Source of the DNA: Blastocatellia bacterium AA13
GTDB lineage: Bacteria; Acidobacteriota; Blastocatellia; UBA7656
Length of the DNA: 64,000 nt
Reading direction: 5' to 3'
Assembly: GCA_003222245.1 (NCBI GenBank)
Contig: QHVH01000044.1
Span: 1 to 64,000 of the forward strand
The notes below the pieces were generated by a model. The model was not told where the DNA came from. It saw only the letters and a list, made by a program, of their open reading frames with translations, and searched no databases. The stretch's first letter is position 1. Every line of letters starts with the position of its first letter. This document shows positions 1 to 6,592 of this stretch, piece after piece. Position numbers and translations under genes: made by a program.

Positions 1-461
1 CTGCTGTACTTTCTTGGTCATCAATCACCCTGTTGGTGCTGTTATTTTGTTTCGTAAAACTCTTATAACATGTTTACCAGCAGGGTTTTTCTCTTTCTTT
101 GGGTTTTTTCAATCGCGATTCTTGGGCACATCGCAAAGGATCGTCGTCCATTGCGGCTCCGCGGAAGAAGGCGTCAGGCACGATATAGTTTTTCAAATCC
201 ATTCCTTCTCCCGCCGCATTATAAGCTACGGAAATGGGTCTTGAAACAAGGAAATGGTTAGCAAAATTTTGAGGAGAAGCGGGTTGCACCACCCCACCTC
301 GGATGCTATCCTAACGCCTTGCCTGATAAAAAGATGTTCATCATCTCCGTAAGCAACGGCGGGCTCTTTGCCCGATCGGAAGGCATGTTCTGATACCTAT
401 AAAAAAAGAATCCCGCTGAAAGCCGGCAGCCAGAGATTGCCAGGCTCGAAAGGAGAAACGG
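1..461. other. Left-edge non-coding stretch
   Basis: No open frame here has a recognisable motif, a convincing ribosome binding site or family resemblance. The short frames on both strands overlap one another and look accidental. An AT-rich TATAAA-like element lies near 398-404, about 60 bases before the first gene, but no good -35 element accompanies it. The end of a gene lying further left could be missing, but no coding tail can be seen. Confidence 0.5.
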
Positions 462-959
462 ATGGAGGCTATCAAATCACGAGTGGAAAGCCCAATCCCC
501 GTGAGCGATTCCTACACCAACCAGGGCACGGTGAAGGTTCGTTCCAAGACCGTGGTCGTGACAACCGCCGATCGATTAGAGCTCGTTAACCTTAGCGATG
601 ACATTCGAGAGTTTGCCGACGCGTCGGGTATAGAAGACGGTTATGTTCAGATTTCCTCACTTCACACGACGGCGGCCTTGATGGTGAACGAGTGGCAGGA
701 TGCTCTACTAACCGACGTAAAAGCGTTCCTGCAACGAATAGTGCCCCGCGAGGAGTACTACAAGCACAATGATCCCGAGCATTCCGATTGCGATCGCAAG
801 AACGGCGACGCCCACCTTCGTAACGTAATTCTTAACCACTCTTTATCGATTCCAATTGCCCAGGGAAAGCTTGTCCTGGGGCGATGGCAAAGCCTCATAC
901 TGGCCGAGTTTGACGGTCCAAATCAGCGGAAAGTATTTCTTCAGGCCTTCGGGATCTGA
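462..959 (+). CDS. YjbQ / UPF0047 family protein
   Basis: This 165-residue protein covers the whole of the small single-domain YjbQ (UPF0047) family. Family members have been linked to a weak secondary thiamine-phosphate synthase activity, but their physiological role is uncertain. The conserved signatures are all present: HTTAA at residues 68-72, HND at 102-104, DCDRKNGDAH at 109-118, LGRWQ at 139-143 and DGP at 151-153. The conserved histidines are thought to form the active or metal site. The ATG start is set by an AGGAG at 451-455, six bases upstream. The protein is probably cytosolic, since no signal peptide or membrane segment is seen. It is followed by two stem-loops, the second a good terminator, so it is probably transcribed alone. 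Confidence 0.9.
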   Translation: MEAIKSRVESPIPVSDSYTNQGTVKVRSKTVVVTTADRLELVNLSDDIREFADASGIEDGYVQISSLHTTAALMVNEWQDALLTDVKAFLQRIVPREEYYKHNDPEHSDCDRKNGDAHLRNVILNHSLSIPIAQGKLVLGRWQSLILAEFDGPNQRKVFLQAFGI

Positions 960-974
960 AGGCGGTCCAGGCTC

Positions 975-996
975 AGGCCCCGCCGGATCGGGGCCT
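975..996 (+). terminator. GC-rich stem-loop after the YjbQ gene
   Basis: AGGCCCCG at 975-982 pairs with CGGGGCCT at 989-996 around a six-base loop. No run of T follows, so on its own this is a weak terminator or an mRNA-end stabiliser. A second hairpin with a T run follows at 1020-1048. Confidence 0.4.
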
Positions 997-1019
997 CACT
1001 AACTAATATCAGATTGGTT

Positions 1020-1048
1020 GCGCTCAGTGGATTGAGCGCTGGTTTTTT
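1020..1048 (+). terminator. Intrinsic terminator directly before hpnA
   Basis: GCGCTCA at 1020-1026 pairs perfectly with TGAGCGC at 1033-1039 around a six-base loop, and a run of six T follows at 1043-1048. It would end transcription from the YjbQ gene. It ends only five bases before the hpnA start codon, which leaves no room for a ribosome binding site. hpnA must then be leaderless, or be expressed by read-through or attenuation. Confidence 0.75.
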
Positions 1049-1053
1049 CGTCG

Positions 1054-2073
1054 ATGCAAGCTTTCGTCACTGGCGCAACCGGCTTCATCGGAGCCAACGT
1101 AGTACGCACGCTGCTCGCGAAGGGCATCGAAGTTTCCGCGCTCGTTAGATCGGGTTCAGACCGGCGTAACATCGACGGACTTCCAATACGCCTTGTCGAA
1201 GGCGACCTCTCAGATACCAACCGATTAACACATGCGATGCAGGGCTGCGACGCGTTATTTCATGTTGCAGCCCACTATAGTCTCTGGCGAACCGACTCAG
1301 ACCTGCTGTTCCGCGCCAACGTCGAGGGAACTCGCAATGTACTCGATGCCGCCGATCGCGCGGGAATCGAGCGGATCGTTTACACGAGTTCCGTCTCAGC
1401 TATCGGCGTACCGGCCGCGGGCGAAGTAGCCAGCGAAAAGACCGAGACCTCTCTGGACCGCCTCGTCAGCGATTACAAAAAGACCAAATTCCTGGCCGAG
1501 CAGGAAGCGCTCGCCCGCGCGGCTCGGGGACAACACATAGTTATCGTAAATCCCTCGACCCCGATCGGCCCCTACGATATTAAACCCACTCCAACAGGTG
1601 AAATAGTTTTGAGATTTCTGAATCGAGCTATGCCGGCGTATGTCGAGACCGGCCTCAACGTAATCGACGTCGAAGATGTAGCCGCCGGACACTTGCTCGC
1701 GCTCGAGCGTGGACGATCTGGACAGCGCTACATCCTGGGCAATCGGAATCTGACATTCAAGGAACTGCTGGACATTCTCGAATCCATAACCGGCTTGAAG
1801 GCGCCGAGAGTTCGTGTGCCTCATTTCATTCCGCTAGCGGTCGCGGCAATCGATGAGCTGATTCTGGGAAGGCTCGGAAAGAAACCTGATGTGTCGTTTG
1901 ACTCAGTCAGAATGTCGAGGAAGGCCATGTATTACGATTCATCAAAAGCGGTTCAAGAACTGGGCCTGCCGCAAAGCAACATAGAAGGAGCGCTGCGCAA
2001 GGCCGTCGAGTGGTTTCGAATTATGGGAATGGTCAAGGGAGGAATGGTCGGACGGAATAGTCAAGCACTCTGA
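1054..2073 (+). CDS. hpnA: Hopanoid-associated sugar epimerase HpnA
   Basis: This is a 339-residue extended short-chain dehydrogenase/reductase (NAD-dependent epimerase/dehydratase) of the HpnA type commonly found beside hopanoid genes. The cofactor motif GATGFIGA is at residues 7-14, a serine-rich TSS at 111-113, and the catalytic YxxxK pair is Tyr141 and Lys145. The segment around residues 31-41 (VRSGSDRRNIDG) and FHVAAHYSLW near 69-78 are characteristic of the subgroup. Its substrate is not established; a role in hopanoid head-group or sugar metabolism is inferred from gene neighbourhoods. The start is fixed by the Rossmann motif, although no ribosome binding site precedes it. The last 13 bases overlap, tail to tail, the end of the CruF-like gene. 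Squalene-hopene cyclase lies next on the other strand. Confidence 0.88.
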   Translation: MQAFVTGATGFIGANVVRTLLAKGIEVSALVRSGSDRRNIDGLPIRLVEGDLSDTNRLTHAMQGCDALFHVAAHYSLWRTDSDLLFRANVEGTRNVLDAADRAGIERIVYTSSVSAIGVPAAGEVASEKTETSLDRLVSDYKKTKFLAEQEALARAARGQHIVIVNPSTPIGPYDIKPTPTGEIVLRFLNRAMPAYVETGLNVIDVEDVAAGHLLALERGRSGQRYILGNRNLTFKELLDILESITGLKAPRVRVPHFIPLAVAAIDELILGRLGKKPDVSFDSVRMSRKAMYYDSSKAVQELGLPQSNIEGALRKAVEWFRIMGMVKGGMVGRNSQAL

Positions 2074-2858
2074 GCCTGGGCAATCGCGCGCGGCGGGCGG
2101 ATAGAGATCAAAATCGCCAACGAGATCGGCAAGCATAATAGAAGGCCGGTCCAGCCCATTCTCTTCTCGCCGATCTTAAAAGTCACCCAGAGGTTGAACG
2201 CCAGCACCGAAAAATAGAGGAGCGCGGGAGCAAGTATGCTTGCAAAGTAGGTGTTTCGCGCACTCGACCGCATCCGCGACGTGGAAAGAAGTCCCTCAAC
2301 GAAGACGTACGATCGCACGATTATCACGCAGACGATGAACCATCCGATAAAATTCCAGATTGTAACTCCGAAGTATTGTCCGCCGTTCGGATAATAGTAG
2401 AGATCGCCGAGAAACCAGCGACTGCCCTGGAGCGTTACCGGATCGATGATGATGTCGAGGAACATCATCAAAAACCCCGCCAGCAACGCCGTTTTCCATC
2501 GACGCGACAGGTCGCCATCTTCAAAGTTCCGCCTCGCGGCAAAAATGATCGCGAGGCGATAGCTTATAAACGACAAAAACGTGAACGAAAGCGAGTCCAT
2601 GAACGGCACGCCTGCGATCCACAACTCGCGGCCTCGCGTAGACTCAATGTATCGATAAACTCCGAATGGAATCCCAAGATCGCCGTGAGAAGAGGTGTAC
2701 TCGCATACGAACGCGATCAGATAAGCCAGCAGCGTGTAGAGCGCCGTCCGCTTCCACCCGATTGTTCTAAGGGCAATGAAAAGATATATGCCGAAGAATA
2801 CGAAGACGTAAGGCCTGAGCCAAACAGTCCCCAATGTCAAATGTAAAAGATCGGTCAT
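2061..2858 (-). CDS. CruF-like carotenoid biosynthesis membrane protein
   Basis: This 265-residue integral membrane protein has about seven or eight hydrophobic segments and the conserved acidic and aromatic pattern of the carotenoid biosynthesis family that includes the C50/gamma-carotenoid hydratase CruF (PF04240). Visible signatures are CEYTSSHGDLGIPFGVY near the N-terminus, GVPFMDSLSFTFLSF, DIIIDPVT and YYPNGGQYFGVTIWNFIGW. Members add water across terminal double bonds of acyclic carotenoid ends. The exact substrate here is unknown. I prefer the ATG at 2858. A TTG at 2924 would add 22 residues and overlap the upstream gene. The start lies 34 bases after the stop of squalene-hopene cyclase, so the two form an operon and may share isoprenoid metabolism. 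Confidence 0.8.
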   Translation of the reverse strand: MTDLLHLTLGTVWLRPYVFVFFGIYLFIALRTIGWKRTALYTLLAYLIAFVCEYTSSHGDLGIPFGVYRYIESTRGRELWIAGVPFMDSLSFTFLSFISYRLAIIFAARRNFEDGDLSRRWKTALLAGFLMMFLDIIIDPVTLQGSRWFLGDLYYYPNGGQYFGVTIWNFIGWFIVCVIIVRSYVFVEGLLSTSRMRSSARNTYFASILAPALLYFSVLAFNLWVTFKIGEKRMGWTGLLLCLPISLAILISIRPPRAIAQAQSA

Positions 2859-2892
2859 TGCCGCGACGCGAAGATGCGCTTGTCTAACTGGC

Positions 2893-4812
2893 TCATTCGC
2901 CGTGGTGCGCCAGATATCGGCCAAGCGCGGTAAGCGGAAACGTGTTTCGATACAGGTGGTAATTTATGAAGAAGTGCTTCGGGAACCCGGTTCCCGTGAA
3001 ATGAGGCTCGCTCCAACTGCCATCCCGATTTTGTTTTTCGACGAGGAATTCAATTCCTCGGCGGATGCTCTCTGAATCGTAGTCCCCGGAATCCATCAAG
3101 CCGGTCAGCGCCCAAGCTGTCTGAGAAGGCGTGCTCTCGCCTCTGCCCCTCTTCGTAGTGTCTTTGTACGATCCGCACTCTTCGCCCCATCCGCCGTCTT
3201 CGTTCTGAGTAAGGCGCAGCCAATCGGAGGCGCGTCTTATCCAGGGCTGACTCATGTCCTGACCCGTATGACGCAAGCCGCCAAGCACGAGGCTTGTGCC
3301 GTATAGATAATTCACGCCCCAGCGGCCGTACCAGCACCCCTCGCTCTCCTGATTCTCCCGCAGGAACTTGATTGCGCGAGGGATGACATTTTCAGGCGCG
3401 GCGTATCTGGCAATAGCAAGCATTTCGAGAACACGGCCGGTCAAATCCGCCGTCGGCGGATCGATCATGGCTTTTAGATCGCCGTAAGGTATTCGGTTCA
3501 GGAAATCCTTGGTGTTGTTGACGTCGAAGGCGCCCCAGCCGCCATTCTTGCTCTGCATCGAGAGCACCCACTTTATTCCCGCGTCGACCGCCTGTCTTTT
3601 GTGAGCCTCATCGCGAGTAATCACTCGACTCAAAGCGCTGACGACCGCGGCGGTATCGTCCACGTCGGGATAATGGTCGTTGTAGAATTCGAAGGCCCAC
3701 CCGCCGGGGAGCCCGTTTCGATTCTTGATAGACCAATCTCCGAATCTGAATATCTGTTTCGAGAGCAGCCAATCGGCCGCCTCGCGAACTTCTTTCGACT
3801 CAGCCGGAACTCCCGAATCGATCAGTCCTATGACCGCCAATGCCGTATCCCACACAGGAGAAATGCACGGCTGGACATGGAATGTTGAGCCTTCCTCCAT
3901 GCCGAATCGATCCATAGCTTCGAGGCCTCGGCGCATTATCGGATGATCGGACGAGTAGCCAAGACAGTGAAGCGCCAGCATCGAATTCAACATCGCGGGA
4001 ATGATTCCAGCCCAATCGCCAGTCGCTTCCTGTCGCGCGATTATCCATTCCTCAGCAGTGCGAAGAGCACGCTCTCGCAGCGGTACGACCCCGGCTTGCT
4101 CGCTGACCTTGAACACCGAATCCAGCCCGATAAAAAAGCGTGAGACCAGGGTTCCGTCATCCGGCAAGGCGAGCTTCGCATTCTGGCGGCCCTCCGAGTA
4201 TAACTCGTCGACATTGAACGTCGGGTTCGGCCGAAAGATCGGCTTCTTGTCGAGGACTATTATGAACGGAACCGTGCTCGATCTGGCCCAGCTTGCGAGA
4301 TCATAAATATTAATCGGAAACCAGGTCGGAAAAAGCATGAACCAGGCGGGGAGCGTCGGCGTCCCCTTCCAATCGTAAGCGCCGAACAATGCGAGATGGA
4401 TTTTGGTAAAGACCCTCGCTCGGGTTATGCCCCCGTGCGAGACGATGTAATTTCGAGCGCGCTCCATCTCATCGGAGTCCGTTGTGTAACCGGCCAGCTT
4501 AAGAGCCAGATACGCTTCAACGGATGTGGACAGGTCGCCGCCGTCGCCCCAGTAGAGCTCCCAGGCTCCATTGGGAAGCTGTTTGTCCAGAATGTAACGA
4601 GCTGCTCGCGGAATCGGACGATTCGGATGCGTGCCGAGTATGAAATGCAGCATTATGTACTCGGCTGTAAGCGTGACGTTGGCCTCAAGCTCGGCCCACC
4701 AGTAGCCCTCTTCTCGATTCTGCAAAGAGAGCAAGTGCGCTTGAGCTAGCCAGACGCTATCGGCGACCTCGCGTAGATTCTCCCTTATATAGGGGCTTTG
4801 CTTAGCATGCAT
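2893..4812 (-). CDS. shc: Squalene-hopene cyclase
   Basis: This 639-residue enzyme is full length for the family. It cyclises squalene to hopene or hopanol at the membrane, the committed step of hopanoid synthesis. The catalytic acid motif DVDD is at residues 383-386. Several QW repeats that stabilise the alpha/alpha-barrel are visible, for example QLPNGAWELYWGDGG near 79-92, QSKNGGWGAFD and QNEDGGWGEE towards the C-terminus. The protein is monotopic, with no signal peptide. An AGGAG at 4822-4826 (complement), nine bases before the ATG, fixes the start. It is the first gene of a two-gene operon with the CruF-like gene and converges on hpnA. The DXS, IspA and MMPL-type exporter genes elsewhere in the window fit the same lipid pathway. 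Confidence 0.96.
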   Translation of the reverse strand: MHAKQSPYIRENLREVADSVWLAQAHLLSLQNREEGYWWAELEANVTLTAEYIMLHFILGTHPNRPIPRAARYILDKQLPNGAWELYWGDGGDLSTSVEAYLALKLAGYTTDSDEMERARNYIVSHGGITRARVFTKIHLALFGAYDWKGTPTLPAWFMLFPTWFPINIYDLASWARSSTVPFIIVLDKKPIFRPNPTFNVDELYSEGRQNAKLALPDDGTLVSRFFIGLDSVFKVSEQAGVVPLRERALRTAEEWIIARQEATGDWAGIIPAMLNSMLALHCLGYSSDHPIMRRGLEAMDRFGMEEGSTFHVQPCISPVWDTALAVIGLIDSGVPAESKEVREAADWLLSKQIFRFGDWSIKNRNGLPGGWAFEFYNDHYPDVDDTAAVVSALSRVITRDEAHKRQAVDAGIKWVLSMQSKNGGWGAFDVNNTKDFLNRIPYGDLKAMIDPPTADLTGRVLEMLAIARYAAPENVIPRAIKFLRENQESEGCWYGRWGVNYLYGTSLVLGGLRHTGQDMSQPWIRRASDWLRLTQNEDGGWGEECGSYKDTTKRGRGESTPSQTAWALTGLMDSGDYDSESIRRGIEFLVEKQNRDGSWSEPHFTGTGFPKHFFINYHLYRNTFPLTALGRYLAHHGE

Positions 4813-5171
4813 ATGTTTCGGCTCCTAGATTCTCCGTAAAGATGCGCGCCGCTTTGTAGTCAATCAAGAGCCATATCTAATGAAGTAAGGGTAGGAGAGT
4901 ATCGTAAGAACAGGCGGTATGACAAGCACGCACGTGCTCCCTCGCTCAATCTCGATTGTCGATCCTAATCGATTCCCCATTTCGGCAAATTCCACCGTCC
5001 GGCAAGCTGTATGCCACCTCCGCGGCTTATGAGGAGAAGGCTCGTCTGTCCCGAGTCGGCATCAGACATTCAGTTGTAGGGCCGTAAAAGACGTGAAAGA
5101 ATTTGTTCGTTTCGACGCCAAAGCTCGAAGCAACGGCAACGTTAAAGTTCTCGGGTGAGGAAAGGCGGCTT
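4813..5171. other. Divergent intergenic region
   Basis: This region lies between the divergently transcribed squalene-hopene cyclase (-) and LLM oxidoreductase (+) genes and must hold both promoters. Only the ribosome binding sites at its two ends are clear. No strong -35/-10 pair, operator palindrome or RNA structure was recognised. An in-frame TTG at 5103 could extend the right-hand gene, but there is no ribosome binding site for it. Confidence 0.5.
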
Positions 5172-6020
5172 ATGAAATACGGAATTGTCATAGAGGACAC
5201 TGACTATCGCGTGGCGGTCAGAATGGCACAAGAAGCCGAGCAAGCCGGCTGGGATGGCTTCTTCGTTCCCGACGCGATAGCGATAGAAGTCGAGGGAATG
5301 CCTTCGATGCCCTGGTTTGATCCGTGGGTGGTGCTTGCATCAATAGCCGTACAGACAAGCCGCATCCGCATTGGGACTTTTATTACGCCCATCTCTCGCC
5401 GCCGCCCCTGGAAGCTTGCGCGCGAAGCAATGACACTCGACCACCTTTCCGCGGGACGGCTCACGATTGGGGTCGGTCTTGGGGCGGCGGAAGACGATGG
5501 AGGGTTCAAGAAAGTCGGAGAGGCGATGGATTTGAAGGTTCGAGCAGAGCTGATGGACGAGGGCTTGAGTATTCTCGACGGGCTCTGGTCGGGAGAACCG
5601 TTCAGCTTTGAAGGCACGCATTATCACGTAGATAGGATGACGATGCTTCCGGTTCCTGCGCAGTCGCCGCGGATTCCTATCTGGGTCATAGGCGTTTGGC
5701 CGAAAGGCAAATCGCTCAACCGAGCGCTTCAATGGGATGGAATCATTCCGCAGAAATACAAAGCCAAACCGGGTGACAGTCCCAAACCTAGCGACATCGA
5801 AGCTCTGGCAAAATATGTCGCGGAGCGACGAAATAAGACTTCGCCTTTTGACATCATCGCTGGAGGAATGACTCTTAACCAGTCTCGGAAGCGCGCGGTT
5901 GAAACGGTGAGATCGTTTCGAGACGCAGGAGCGACCTGGTGGATGGAATCCATCTGGCTTACAGATCCCACACAGATCGAGAAGACCCTGGCGCTAATCG
6001 CGAAGGGCCCTCCGAAATAG
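5172..6020 (+). CDS. LLM-class flavin-dependent oxidoreductase
   Basis: This is a 282-residue TIM-barrel protein of the bacterial luciferase-like monooxygenase family. Family features are the opening strand MKYGIVIE, the segment EQAGWDGFFVPDA, the ISRRRPWKLAREAMTLDHLS stretch and the SAGRLTIGVGLGA motif, which usually shapes the flavin (FMN or F420) site. It probably acts in the cytosol as an oxidoreductase on an unknown substrate; neither cofactor nor substrate can be read from the sequence. I chose the ATG at 5172 because AGGAAAGG lies six bases upstream and the protein then starts at the first beta strand. An in-frame TTG at 5103 has no such site. The gene stands alone, diverging from the hopanoid operon. 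Confidence 0.85.
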   Translation: MKYGIVIEDTDYRVAVRMAQEAEQAGWDGFFVPDAIAIEVEGMPSMPWFDPWVVLASIAVQTSRIRIGTFITPISRRRPWKLAREAMTLDHLSAGRLTIGVGLGAAEDDGGFKKVGEAMDLKVRAELMDEGLSILDGLWSGEPFSFEGTHYHVDRMTMLPVPAQSPRIPIWVIGVWPKGKSLNRALQWDGIIPQKYKAKPGDSPKPSDIEALAKYVAERRNKTSPFDIIAGGMTLNQSRKRAVETVRSFRDAGATWWMESIWLTDPTQIEKTLALIAKGPPK

Positions 6021-6039
6021 CGCCGGCACTATCCTATGT

Positions 6040-6053
6040 ACCGACCGGTCGGT
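6040..6053. promoter_or_regulatory. Perfect palindrome resembling a TetR-type operator
   Basis: ACCGACCGGTCGGT is its own reverse complement over 14 bases. GC-rich palindromes containing ACCGACCGGTCGGT-like half sites are typical of TetR-family operators. It lies 20 bases after the LLM oxidoreductase stop and about 90 bases before a likely promoter. No TetR gene is present in the window, so the regulator would act from elsewhere. Confidence 0.45.
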
Positions 6054-6142
6054 CTGGTTAAAACTGTTCGCATATTACTGCCGGTTGCCGGCGATGCTTT
6101 GCTGGCCCGAATGGGCGATAAAAGCGGCATTAAAACTACTTC

Positions 6143-6171
6143 TTGACACATATGCGCGTACATGGTTGAAT
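6143..6171 (+). promoter_or_regulatory. Sigma-70-type promoter candidate upstream of the M36 protease
   Basis: A perfect TTGACA at 6143-6148 is followed after 17 bases by TTGAAT at 6166-6171, which matches the -10 consensus at four of six positions. Transcription from here would give a leader of roughly 415 bases before the protease start. Confidence 0.45.
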
Positions 6172-6592
6172 TGGCCGCGTTTAAGGAGAGTGTGGATTAC
6201 ACACCGAGTATTCTAAGGACGTCGCACTCGAGATGCTCCGGCAATTTCAGTTGATGTACAGGACCGTCATCCGAGTCATTTGAGCGCGAGGGGAGAGCGT
6301 TCTGTTTTTCCTGATTTCAAGATAGCAGTGTCGTCGACTGAGTAATGGCGCTTGCCCGCCCTGTCGGGTTCCGTTGTTTTCAATATTGCCGCGCAGCTCA
6401 GACGTGCGGGTTGGCGCGCTCGCAGGATGCCAGCAGAGATGCTCAGGCGCGTCTTTCCGCCAAGTTAGCCAACTACATTCCAAGGCGCAGCAATTTCCAA
6501 TGTGCCCTTCCGAAACGCACTTTTGGGCGGGGCGTAGCCTTGCTCGAAAACCTGGACAACGAAGACAGCTCACGAACAGGAGGACATCAAGA

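Larger units (their letters stand above)
6021..6592. other. Long regulatory region before the M36 protease
   Basis: This stretch of 572 bases has no convincing gene. It holds a perfect 14-bp palindrome at 6040-6053 and a plausible promoter at 6143-6171, and the transcript leader would be over 400 bases long. Open frames that run into the protease gene from 6374 lack a ribosome binding site and do not resemble a secreted protein N-terminus. Confidence 0.55.
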
